Part shown: one piece after another, positions 38,999 through 48,059 of the stretch | How the letters are laid out: each line of letters begins with the position of its first letter | Position numbering within the stretch: the stretch's first letter is position 1 | Position numbers and translations under genes: made by a program | The notes under the pieces: model-generated | What the model saw: only the letters and a program-made list of their open reading frames with translations | Told to the model about the DNA's origin: nothing | The model's database searches: none | Assembly: GCA_010672785.1 (NCBI GenBank) | Contig: JAAHFX010000002.1 | Location: forward strand, 1,056,411-1,120,410 | Length of the DNA stretch: 64,000 bases | DNA from: Sphaerospermopsis sp. SIO1G1 | GTDB taxonomy: Bacteria; Cyanobacteriota; Cyanobacteriia; Cyanobacteriales; Nostocaceae | Direction: 5' to 3'

Positions 38999-40834
38999 CT
39001 AATTTTCAAAAGCCCTTAAAGTTACAAATCGCTGTAATTCAATTAAGGCCCGATTGTAATCTAGAATAGCCCGGACACGGTTTCCTTCAGACCTAGTCAA
39101 CTCATTTTCAGCGTTAATTACATCTGTTTGAGTACCCACACCAGCTTGAAAACGTAAACGAGCTAATCTCAAAGATTCCTTAGCTTGTTCTAAAGCAACA
39201 TTAGCTGTTTGGACGTTTTCTAAGTTTGAGAGTTGGGTAGAGTAAGCCTGTTCTACCTGAAAGCGAATTTGGTTACGTTGCTCAGTAAACTGAGTTTCCG
39301 CGATCGCCATGTTCTTTTTAGCTTGGGCTGCTCTAGCTCTTGCTGCACCCCCATCAAATAAATTGATGCTCGCTTGTACTCCCACAGAATATCCATCGCT
39401 GGCATTTATCTGATCATTAAAGACATCTAACAGGTCATAACTGGCTACTAAACTTATTTGTGGTCCTAGAGATGCCAAAGCTTGTCTTCTTTGTTGCTCG
39501 CTAATGTTTCGCTGTGCTAATTGCTGTTGTAGTTCTGGACGGTTTTGATAAGCCAGAATGATGCTATCTTCTAAGTTTCTTTCCCACAAACCAGCTAACT
39601 GCACAGGATCGGCAGCAGAGATATTGATGGAATGAGGTAAATTTAAGCTGACTGCTAACCGTCTTCTTGAAATTACTTGTTGGGAAAGAGCGTTAGTAAG
39701 GTCTTGTTGGGCATTGGCTAAATTCACTTGCGATCGCAAAACATCAAACCTTGTTCCCACTCCTGCTCTTTCTAAGGCCACTGCATCCCTCAAACTAGCC
39801 TCTGAATTTTCTACTGCTGACCGGGAAATACGCACATTTTCGTCAGCCTGTTGCAAATTATAGTAATCTGTGGCTATGCTCAGACGGATTTCTTCAAATT
39901 GCCGTTCTACTTCTAATTCTTGAAGCCTTACCCTTTCTTCAGCCTCTGTAATAGTAGCTGTTCTTAACCCAGATGTATATAGGTCATATCTCAATTGTGC
40001 TTGGGTATCAAAAGCCGTATTCGATTCAGCATCATCGGCGGTAGGGTCTATTTGTTGCGCTTGTTTAGCTGTCAAAGTATTAGCACTGCTACGGCTATTG
40101 CTAATTCGGCCGTTAACATCCAAAGTTGGTAGTAAAGCAGCTTGAGCTTCCTTTAAGACAGAACGACTACGTTCCAACTCCAAAATTGAGACTTGGAGGT
40201 CGTTGTTATTTTTCTTAGCCAGATCTAAAACCTGTTCCAAAGTCAGAGGTTGATTTTCCCGCAACTTCACTTCGTCTGCTTGGGAGGGAAATAGCAGAGG
40301 ATTAGGATTGGGATGCAAATTGGTTGCTGGGGGATTATTATTCTCTGATTCTAAAGGTTCATCTATCTGTACTAACTTCTGGGTTAGAGTCGTTGTTTTA
40401 GCACAACTTTTTGAGTTTGCCGCAGGAGTACCCTGCTGTTTTTTATCTAACTGTAAACACTTATGTAATTCTGTTGCTTTTACTACTTTTGAATTAGTTA
40501 AAGCCATAGGTAAAACAGTCTTTGTATTTGACTCTGCTTTAACTTTTGCATTATTAAGTAACGTAAATTTTGTCACATCATCATTTGTAGACTGAGGTTT
40601 CAAATTATGAGATCCCACCCCAGTTAGTAAAGCGGATGAATTACTAACCAGATGATTATTTTGCTGTTTGTCGTTAACCACTGGAGGATAAGTATTTGTG
40701 GTACTAGCAAAATCAGGAACATAAATTCGTTTAACTTTCTCAACTTGAGAGGTGTTAGCCCAAGCTGACTGAGTAGTTAAAACTGCTACTGTGACACTAG
40801 GTAAAAAACTATGAAATAATTGTTGCCCTTTCAC
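38999..40834 (-). CDS. TolC-family outer membrane efflux protein
   Basis: 611 residues. Signal peptide at the N-terminus (SFLPSVTVAVLTTQSAWA). Residues ~30-180 are a low-complexity, Asn/Thr/Lys-rich stretch unusual for TolC. The efflux domain follows: repeated TolC halves with LTLEQVLDLAKKNNNDLQ, LLPTLDVNG, AYQNRPELQQQLAQ, and the end LRLARLRFQAGVGTQTDVINAENEL. It forms a trimeric outer-membrane channel that works with inner-membrane pumps; in Anabaena a TolC (HgdD) is needed for heterocyst glycolipid export, but which TolC this is cannot be told. It lies 105 bases downstream of kaiC on the same strand. Confidence 0.9.
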   Translation of the reverse strand: MKGQQLFHSFLPSVTVAVLTTQSAWANTSQVEKVKRIYVPDFASTTNTYPPVVNDKQQNNHLVSNSSALLTGVGSHNLKPQSTNDDVTKFTLLNNAKVKAESNTKTVLPMALTNSKVVKATELHKCLQLDKKQQGTPAANSKSCAKTTTLTQKLVQIDEPLESENNNPPATNLHPNPNPLLFPSQADEVKLRENQPLTLEQVLDLAKKNNNDLQVSILELERSRSVLKEAQAALLPTLDVNGRISNSRSSANTLTAKQAQQIDPTADDAESNTAFDTQAQLRYDLYTSGLRTATITEAEERVRLQELEVERQFEEIRLSIATDYYNLQQADENVRISRSAVENSEASLRDAVALERAGVGTRFDVLRSQVNLANAQQDLTNALSQQVISRRRLAVSLNLPHSINISAADPVQLAGLWERNLEDSIILAYQNRPELQQQLAQRNISEQQRRQALASLGPQISLVASYDLLDVFNDQINASDGYSVGVQASINLFDGGAARARAAQAKKNMAIAETQFTEQRNQIRFQVEQAYSTQLSNLENVQTANVALEQAKESLRLARLRFQAGVGTQTDVINAENELTRSEGNRVRAILDYNRALIELQRFVTLRAFEN

Positions 40835-40939
40835 CGCATCTCCTCAACACAAAACTCTATCTAGCGGCAGAAAACTTGTCTTCACAAAGAATATAGCATG
40901 GTCATAAATTGAAGTAAAAAATATCGCACAGGAAAGGAT

Positions 40940-42490
40940 TTAAGAATCAGAACCTTGCTTATCTTCAAAACGTTTGACAATGCGAGAAAGTTCTGTTTTC
41001 TCGTCCATAATAACGCGAGTGGGCGCACCGCTGACAATGCGCTCGTAATTACGGAATGAGTCTTTAATATTCGGTCCATCAGCAGTAATATTGTACTCTC
41101 GAATTCCTTTATCGTGCCATGAACCCCTCATTTTAAATACGTTGATTGCCCTTGACATTTCACCATGAATTTCTACATATTGCAACATGAGAATTGTGTC
41201 TGTAATAGTAGAAATGTGAGAGTCAGTGATGGAATGAGAACCCATAAATTGGTCGCTGGTATTGGTAAAGAAACCTGTAATTTCTTCTTGTTTGGCGTAA
41301 CCTGTAACCCCAATAACAAACTGACGGAAGGCATTGTTACTAACACCTCTAGCTAATGCTGAAAGAGAGTCAATGGCAATGCGAGAAGGCTTAAAATCAG
41401 CAATCTCCGATTTAATAATTTGTAAGTGATCCTCCAAGCCTGTAGATTCAGGATAGGTACAAATTATTTTTAACAAACCTTGATGTTCTAATTCCTCAAA
41501 GTTAATACCCCAGGAATAGGCATTTCGAGATAGTTGAGCGCGGGATTCTTCATAAGCAAATAATATGGCTCGTTCACCGCTCACACAACCATCTTGAATG
41601 AATTTACTAACGAGGAGGGTTTTGCCTGTTCCTGTTGCACCTGTGGCTAAGATAATGGAGTCTTTGAAGAAACCTCCCCCACACATTTCATCCAAGGTGC
41701 TAACGCCTGAAGATACGCGGACGTTGGAAGACCTTTGAGTTAAGCGCATTGCGCCCAAGGGGAAGATATTAACCCCAGCGTTGGTGATGGTAAAGGGATA
41801 TTCACCTTTCATGTGAGTTGTACCGCGCAGTTTGAGAATTTCAATGGTACGACGGCGGCGTTCCCCTTCTAGTACATTCCTGACTATCACCACGTTATCG
41901 GAAACAAATTCCTCTACTCCAAAAGAAGCCACAGGGCCATACTCTTCTCCCCGTTCTGTGGTGATGATAGTTGTGACTGAAAGTTGTTTGAGACGTGCAA
42001 CTAAGCGAAATATTTCACGTCTGACTACTCCTACGGCTTCATATTGTTGAAATACTGCTGTGATTGAGTCAATAGAAACACGGTAGGCTTTATACTTACG
42101 AATGGCATATTGTAGACGCTCAATTAAGGCTGAGAGATCAAAGTTACCAACAATATCTTGACCTTCAGGATCGGGAGAAGCATCGAGGATAAATAATTTT
42201 CCCTCTTCGATCAGTTGTTGTAAATGCCAGCCAAAAATATGAGCATTTTTGATAATATCGCTTGGTGATTCTTCAAAGGTAACAAAAACTCCTGGTTCAT
42301 CAAAGTAGGTGATGCCATTGTAGAGAAATTGTAGGGATAGTAAGGTTTTGCCTGTACCAGAAGTACCACTAACTAAGGTGGTTCTACCCACTGGTAAACC
42401 GCCGTGACTAATATCGTCGAAGCCTTCGATCATTGTGCGGATTTTTTCTACACCTACCACAGAAGGCTGTTTTGCTTCTTGCTCAGTCAT
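40940..42490 (-). CDS. kaiC: Circadian clock protein kinase KaiC
   Basis: Core clock ATPase/autokinase, 516 residues, two RecA-like domains. CI: P-loop GTSGTGKT (42-49), catalytic Glu pair in TFEE; CII: P-loop GATGTGKT near 285, and the phosphorylation site Ser427-Thr428 in SHISTITD, equivalent to Ser431/Thr432 in S. elongatus (offset of four residues from a shorter N-terminus). The A-loop/C-terminal tail (ISGAPTRV...) that binds KaiA is present. Last gene of the kaiABC set; 82 bases after kaiB. Confidence 0.98.
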   Translation of the reverse strand: MTEQEAKQPSVVGVEKIRTMIEGFDDISHGGLPVGRTTLVSGTSGTGKTLLSLQFLYNGITYFDEPGVFVTFEESPSDIIKNAHIFGWHLQQLIEEGKLFILDASPDPEGQDIVGNFDLSALIERLQYAIRKYKAYRVSIDSITAVFQQYEAVGVVRREIFRLVARLKQLSVTTIITTERGEEYGPVASFGVEEFVSDNVVIVRNVLEGERRRRTIEILKLRGTTHMKGEYPFTITNAGVNIFPLGAMRLTQRSSNVRVSSGVSTLDEMCGGGFFKDSIILATGATGTGKTLLVSKFIQDGCVSGERAILFAYEESRAQLSRNAYSWGINFEELEHQGLLKIICTYPESTGLEDHLQIIKSEIADFKPSRIAIDSLSALARGVSNNAFRQFVIGVTGYAKQEEITGFFTNTSDQFMGSHSITDSHISTITDTILMLQYVEIHGEMSRAINVFKMRGSWHDKGIREYNITADGPNIKDSFRNYERIVSGAPTRVIMDEKTELSRIVKRFEDKQGSDS

Positions 42491-42572
42491 TGCTCATCAA
42501 TAAATTAGGTATTTAATCAGTTTTTTTAAACTTTTGTTTGTGGCCAATTAGGACTAAATATGAATTTTATAT

Positions 42573-42896
42573 CTAATTGTTTTCCTGTTCCCAATCTTCT
42601 TCACTCAGTTCCTCGTATAATAAGTCTAGACCTATTAATACTCTTTCCCGATCTGAAAGATCGCCAATAATTTTCCGCACTGGAGGGGGCAAAATTTTTG
42701 ATAATGTGGGTGTTGCTAATATTTTGTCTTCCTCTGCTAGTTGGGGATTTTTAAGAACATCAATTACTTTTAATGCGTAAACACCTTGAAACTCCTTTTC
42801 TAAAATGTTTTTGAGTGTGTTCAAGGCTCGCACTGAGTTAGGAGTGTTCCCGGCTACATATAGCTTGAGAACATAGGTTTTTTTGGCTTTATCCAT
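42573..42896 (-). CDS. kaiB: Circadian clock protein KaiB
   Basis: Fold-switching clock protein that binds the KaiC CI ring and sequesters KaiA. 107 residues with the full conserved core: [83 protein letters not shown] and an acidic tail. The length and tail match standard KaiB. Between kaiA (201-base gap) and kaiC (82-base gap), all leftward. Confidence 0.98.
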   Translation of the reverse strand: MDKAKKTYVLKLYVAGNTPNSVRALNTLKNILEKEFQGVYALKVIDVLKNPQLAEEDKILATPTLSKILPPPVRKIIGDLSDRERVLIGLDLLYEELSEEDWEQENN

Positions 42897-43097
42897 AAAT
42901 TTACAGGTTAATAATGATCTTAAATATTAGTCATAAATATCTCATGGGGTCTGTCTAATTTTCAAGCATAATTTTTAGTAATGGCTAGCTTTTAGGTAGT
43001 CTTGCAACAGAAATTTCCGAGCTAGGAGAGGGAAAAGGTTAGGAATATGGGGATTTCTGTTTTCAAGCAATATGTGCAATTAATTTTGCTTGGGTAC

Positions 43098-43409
43098 TTA
43101 ATTCTTTTTAGAATTTTTACTCCTGTATGCTTCACATAGATTTGCCAGTACATCTATTAATGTTAGTCTATAATCTAGGAGGGTTTCATCACTTCTACCT
43201 TCTAACTTGAGTTGTTTAGAAAACTCGTCAATGATTGCCATGTGAATTTCTATGATTTCTACCACAGGAATGTTAGCATAAAATAAATTGCTAATAAATT
43301 TATCTATTTTTGTTTTTGTATTTTGATCGGAAATGAAGTAATCAATAAGAATTTCCCTATATTCTGATTTTAATTCCTCCAATATTTCCCGCTTTTTGGC
43401 AGAACTCAT
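43098..43409 (-). CDS. kaiA: Short circadian clock protein KaiA (C-terminal domain only)
   Basis: KaiA stimulates KaiC autophosphorylation. The 103 residues from MSSAKKREIL match the KaiC-binding four-helix C-terminal domain: SEYREILIDYF, DKFISNLFYANIPVVEIIEIHMAIIDEFSKQLKLEGRSDETLLDYRLTLIDVLANLCEAYR. The pseudo-receiver domain of S. elongatus KaiA (284 aa) is absent, as reported for Anabaena. I start at 43409 by analogy with the ~102-residue Anabaena protein. The frame stays open to 43676, and residues just upstream (HRDQNFHVL) might be a trace of the old linker, so a longer product of up to 192 residues cannot be excluded. Confidence 0.85.
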   Translation of the reverse strand: MSSAKKREILEELKSEYREILIDYFISDQNTKTKIDKFISNLFYANIPVVEIIEIHMAIIDEFSKQLKLEGRSDETLLDYRLTLIDVLANLCEAYRSKNSKKN

Positions 43410-44747
43410 TTCTTTGTAAAACTGCTGATTGCTTGGTTCATGACACGCTAAGACATGGAAGTTTTGATCACGGTGAATTGTAAATTTGCTGTTATTTGGA
43501 TAGTAAATATTAGCTGCAATAAATATTGGTTGCCAAAAACTAAATAATTGGTAGTATGCTTGAGCTATAAAAATATAAATCTGAACAGTTAAACTTTGTA
43601 GTTTTTTTACTGCATTAATTTTATAAAAATATGTTTGAGTCTGTTTTTGACAAATTAACAATACAGGTAATATCATTTATTAGTTCGGATTCTGTATATT
43701 TTAAGTGATCATTAAAAAGTTCTGTGGCAAAGTTTCCTTATTAGCCTCAAATCTTTGATTTACCAGGGGTTTATATTTATTTAGCATCCCTAGTTACAGC
43801 TAATACTTATCCAATAAGTCTCAGCCGCATGAAAGTTTTATTCAATCCAAGGATTGGTGTAAAAACAGTGTAAACCATTTCATGCACAAACTAATGCACA
43901 AACTAGATATGCAATGAGTACTTACTCTAAATAAATCTATCTATGTGTATAGGACTGGCTGAATACATCAAAACTTGATATAGAAAGAGTTTCAACCATT
44001 GTAGTTTGCAAAATACGCAAAATTTTGATAGCGATAACTAAAAAACCTTACACTCTAGGAGAGTCTTAATACTTAACAACTGTCTAAGACTGTCAAGAGT
44101 CAACTATCCTCTGGTAAAAACTTTTTTGCCAGCTTTGTATAGATAATTTTAAGTTTCACTAGGGACTATTTTTTGATGGCCAGCTTGATCTGGCAGTTTG
44201 TGCTTGTGTTAGGGATGATTTAGTGCTTGTTTCGTTGTTTAACTCCTTAGTTAAGATAGATGAAATAAATTAAAGTAATATCTCATTGTAAATCATTATA
44301 ATTCCTCAAGGTTCTAAAACGAATCTTTGGGGTGATAATTGTTTTAAGTTTCAGCTATTGGTTAGGAGTCACAACACAATTTTATAGAATGCCATAATTT
44401 AAGCTAATTAGTATTTGTGGCAGTGAATATAAATACTTTTAAACTTATTCTTTGTGGTGACAAAAAACTTTCAGTTAAGTACCTGAGCAAAATTAATTGG
44501 ATATTTTGGGAATAAATCGAAATCCCTGTAGTTCTTACCTGTTAAGAGTTCCCTGTTCCCTATTCCCTCTCCTAAATATGAAATTTCTTTTGCACGAATA
44601 CTTATAATGTTTACTGTTTTCTCACGATTAGACTTAAACAATCTTATCCTTTTTTGTGAGGACATGGCTTCAGGCAGAAAGATTATCAGCACTTTGGCAG
44701 ATAGGTAATGTCAGAGGCTCACACAGCAAGAGAACCCCCTAAGCCTT
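43410..44747. other. Kai upstream region with repeats
   Basis: The leftmost ~270 bases are the open extension of the kaiA frame. Further right are a MITE-like copy (about 43950-44135: AGGACTGGCTGAATACATC, AAAAAACCTTACACT, AACTGTCTAAGACTG) and a copy of the AAGTACCTGAGCAAAATTAATT family (44476-44605). The kai promoter should lie between ~43680 and 43950. A 73-codon frame at 44471-44692 is on repeat sequence and not credible. Confidence 0.5.
44476..44605. repeat. AAGTACCTGAGCAAAATTAATT family copy
   Basis: Matches 34524-34658 at both ends (AAGTACCTGAGCAAAATTAA at the left; AATATGA.ATTT.TTTTGCACGA.TACTTA at the right) with different short-repeat filler in the middle. Inverted partial copies are at 38886-38914 and about 43000-43102 (within the kaiA-kaiB gap). 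Confidence 0.65.
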
Positions 44748-47700
44748 ATGTTAATGCTACAGTACCAACTTTATGACTTTCTAGCAAATGTACCCAGTTG
44801 TCGAGAAACAACGACTCTAGCTGTCGTGCTGGAAATTTTGGAGAAAGAGCAATGCGATCGCTTGGTAGTGGTGAATCAACAGCAATATCCTGTAGGATTG
44901 TTGTATTCTAGCCATTTGCTGCCAAAACTTTTAGCAGCGGCTAGTGGAGAAACATTTTTAAATTTACAGCAGCCAATTTCCACTTTGAGCAGGAATCTGA
45001 TGGCCGAGGTGCAAACAATTCCCGCCTTTGAACATCTGGAAAATTTGGGTATATTTTTAAAGTATCAACAAACGCAAAAAAATAGAAATTTAGACTGGGC
45101 TTTAATTGATTCTGATGGTAAATTTCAGGGGTTATTGGATCATCACCGCTTACTGAAGTTTTTTGCTCGCAAAAAGGTGTCAATTGAATCTATCTGTTCT
45201 GATAATGCCGTTAATGTAACTGAGTTAAAATCTCACTTTTGTCAACCCCAGGAAAATTTACCAACTACGGGCAAAAATCTGTTGGTAAAGTTGCTAGACA
45301 AATTACCTTGGCCGCTGATGTTACAAACAACCAGGGGTGAGATAATTACCAAAAATCCAGCCTGGTGGCAACAGTTGGGAAGTTTGAAAGATCCAGAGGG
45401 TATTAGGTTACAAGTAGAAAGTATTCTCTCTTCAGTCAATGATTCTAACTCAAAATATATTAATCACACAGATTCTCTGTTAAACACAGAAACTCAAATA
45501 GAAAAAAACAATCCTCAGCCTTCACAATCAGTTTTAAAATTGGAAGATGATGTAAAAATACCAGCAAATAATCAAACCAACCATTGTTTTTTGAACTCCC
45601 CACAAGGGACTTGTACTTGTGTCGTAGAAGTCCACAGTGGCCATGATCGAGTGTGGCAGTTTGCCAAAATTCCCCTCAACTCTGCTGATTTTATGAGCTT
45701 GTGGAATACAGATTCGAGTCTGAATTTGAACTCTGAACAAGGAAAAAATTTAAGAGAAGATTTGTGTTTGGTATTTGCTAACGATATTACAGAACAGCAA
45801 CAACTATTTAAGGAATTAGCGGCCAAAAATGCTGACTTAATTCAACTTAATCGTTTAAAAGATGAATTTTTAGCTTGTATTAGCCATGAACTGAAAACTC
45901 CACTGACGGCAGTTTTAGGTTTATCCAGATTGCTGGCCGATCAACAACTAGGCAAACTCAACGACAGACAAGCCCGTTATGCAGCCTTAATCCACCAAAG
46001 CGGTCGCCATTTAATGAGCGTAGTCAATGATATTTTAGATTTGACCAGAATGGAAACAGGACAGATGGAACTGACTCCTTCTCCTGTAAAAATTTGGGAA
46101 GTGTGCGATCGCGCTCTAGCAGAAGCCAAAACCACCCACACTCATGTAGTTGATGAAAGTGGTGAATCAGATCATCAATTTAGTCTCACCATTGAACCTG
46201 GTTTAGAAGATATGGTTGCTGATGAATTGCGCTTGCGACAGATGCTGGTACATTTACTTTCCAATGCTTTTAAATTTACGGAAAATGGGGGAGAAATTGG
46301 ACTGAGAGTCAACCGTTGGGAGGGTTGGATTGCTTTTACTGTTTGGGATACTGGAATTGGTATTCCTGAGCATCAACAACATCTGATCTTTCAAAAATTC
46401 CAACAGCTAGAAAATCCCCTCACCCGTCAATTTGAAGGTACTGGTTTAGGATTGGTGTTAACCAGAGCATTAGCAAGGTTACATGGTGGGGATGTCAGCT
46501 TTTTATCCCGTCAAGGAAAAGGTAGCCAATTTACTCTTCTTTTACCACCTTCTCCACCAAAAACCAGTTTTGTAGACTCAGAAGGGGTAAATACAGAAAC
46601 TCACCCCACCATCTCTTCTCAACGTTTAGTTTTAGTAGTGGAAGCTGTAGCTAGATACATAGAAGATTTGACTCAACATCTTAAAGGTTTGGGTTATCGG
46701 GTAGTCATTGCTCGTTCGGGAACGGAAGCACTGGAAAAAGCTCGACGCTTACAACCCAAGGCCATATTTCTGAATCCCTTGCTACCCTTACTTTCTGGTT
46801 GGGATGTTCTGACTTTACTCAAATCTGATAGTGCAACTGGCCATATTCCAGCAATTATTACAGCCACAGGTGCAGAAAAGGAACACGCCTATACCCATCG
46901 AGCTGATGATTTTTTGAGTTTACCAGTAGAGCATCAAGCTTTAGTACCAATTTTAGAAAGGTTATGTACTGATGTAGAAGTTGAACAAATGAGTTCAGAA
47001 CATCAAGACACAACTGATGTTACCAATCCTCTACGTATTTTACGGTTAGTAAATCCTAATTTAGATACCGTGAATCCTCAACCTTCTCTAAGTGAACATC
47101 GAGTCATTGAAGTAGATGATCCAGAACAAGCTGAACTGTTAGCAAGGGTATGGAAATTTGATGTGGTGTTACTAGATGTTGACACAGAAACAGCCAAAAG
47201 TTATCTCCAACAGTTGAAGAAATATCAAAGGTTAGCAAAGTTACCTTTGGTTACTTGTGATGTGGCCACAACCTTAGCAGCTTCCCAAATCCCGGGTTTG
47301 AGTGTATTTCCCTGTTTAACCCCATTAGGTGAAAATAATCATGATCAAGGTAAGCCAGATCCGTTATTATCAGTGTTGCAAATAGCTTCTAATATCGGTT
47401 GTCCTCCTAATATTTTGGTTGTGGATTTGACTATGTTAAGGGATTTACCACAACCTCAAATTCAACCTATTAAATCTTCAGTTACAGATCAAGATCCTGA
47501 TTTCTTACATGATCATGAATTGGGTTCAGAATGGTTTCAAGCTTTAATTCAATACTTACAAACCGCAGGTTTAAAAGCGGCTATGGGTATTATTTGGGAA
47601 GAAATGATTCAACAAATTCGCCATCAAACTGTAGATTTAATCTTAGTTTGTGTGGGAGAATCGGCGGTTAATCAACAAGTCAAAACAGCTTTTAGCGATT

Positions 47701-47927
47701 TATCCAAATTATCTTTAAAGTTACCACCCATTTTAGTTATTGATCAAAGATTAAATCAACAAAATAGAAATGTCCGGCCAACAAGAAAGAGTCAAAATAA
47801 GTCGCGCAATCATGTTCCCAATAATTTAACTGAATTGACTGCTAATCTAGCATATAAGGTATTACCTCGTTCTATTTCTATGGCTGATTTATTGAATCAA
47901 ATTAATCTGACTTTAGGGAAACCATGA
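44748..47927 (+). CDS. Hybrid sensor histidine kinase with CBS-like input and pseudo-receivers
   Basis: 1059 residues, cytoplasmic. N-terminus (about 8-145) resembles a CBS pair (DRLVVVNQQQYPVGLLYSSHLL, WALIDSDGKFQGLLDHHRLLKFF). A PAS-like middle follows. Kinase core: HisKA with His380 in CISHELKTPL, then HATPase_c with N box LLSNAFKFTENGG, G1 VWDTGIGIP and G2 GTGLGLVLTRALA (to about 600). The C-terminal ~450 residues contain two to three receiver-like folds. The first (about 625-745) has Asn where the phospho-Asp should be (AIFLNPLLP) and lacks the acidic pair, so it is a pseudo-receiver. Divergent from kaiABC; partner unknown. Confidence 0.85.
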   Translation: MLMLQYQLYDFLANVPSCRETTTLAVVLEILEKEQCDRLVVVNQQQYPVGLLYSSHLLPKLLAAASGETFLNLQQPISTLSRNLMAEVQTIPAFEHLENLGIFLKYQQTQKNRNLDWALIDSDGKFQGLLDHHRLLKFFARKKVSIESICSDNAVNVTELKSHFCQPQENLPTTGKNLLVKLLDKLPWPLMLQTTRGEIITKNPAWWQQLGSLKDPEGIRLQVESILSSVNDSNSKYINHTDSLLNTETQIEKNNPQPSQSVLKLEDDVKIPANNQTNHCFLNSPQGTCTCVVEVHSGHDRVWQFAKIPLNSADFMSLWNTDSSLNLNSEQGKNLREDLCLVFANDITEQQQLFKELAAKNADLIQLNRLKDEFLACISHELKTPLTAVLGLSRLLADQQLGKLNDRQARYAALIHQSGRHLMSVVNDILDLTRMETGQMELTPSPVKIWEVCDRALAEAKTTHTHVVDESGESDHQFSLTIEPGLEDMVADELRLRQMLVHLLSNAFKFTENGGEIGLRVNRWEGWIAFTVWDTGIGIPEHQQHLIFQKFQQLENPLTRQFEGTGLGLVLTRALARLHGGDVSFLSRQGKGSQFTLLLPPSPPKTSFVDSEGVNTETHPTISSQRLVLVVEAVARYIEDLTQHLKGLGYRVVIARSGTEALEKARRLQPKAIFLNPLLPLLSGWDVLTLLKSDSATGHIPAIITATGAEKEHAYTHRADDFLSLPVEHQALVPILERLCTDVEVEQMSSEHQDTTDVTNPLRILRLVNPNLDTVNPQPSLSEHRVIEVDDPEQAELLARVWKFDVVLLDVDTETAKSYLQQLKKYQRLAKLPLVTCDVATTLAASQIPGLSVFPCLTPLGENNHDQGKPDPLLSVLQIASNIGCPPNILVVDLTMLRDLPQPQIQPIKSSVTDQDPDFLHDHELGSEWFQALIQYLQTAGLKAAMGIIWEEMIQQIRHQTVDLILVCVGESAVNQQVKTAFSDLSKLSLKLPPILVIDQRLNQQNRNVRPTRKSQNKSRNHVPNNLTELTANLAYKVLPRSISMADLLNQINLTLGKP

Positions 47928-47931
47928 TATG

Positions 47932-48050
47932 CAGTGAACAGTGAACAGTAAACAGTAAACAGTAAACAGTGAAAACTGATAATTGATAACTGATAACTGA
48001 TAACTGATAACTGATAACTGCTAACTGCTAACTGATAACTGATAACTGAA
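47932..48050 (+). repeat. 7-bp tandem arrays (AGTAAAC and TGATAAC)
   Basis: Four AGTRAAC units followed by about ten TGATAAC/TGCTAAC units, filling the 132-base gap between the convergent histidine kinase and glycosyltransferase genes. STRR class. Confidence 0.85.
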
Positions 48051-48059
48051 CTGGTTCAT

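Noticed and set aside
41832..42050. Forward frames opposite kaiC and other strong genes
   Set aside because: Shadow frames of well-conserved genes on the other strand.
44471..44692. 73-codon leftward frame before the hybrid kinase
   Set aside because: It overlaps a dispersed repeat copy that is non-coding elsewhere.
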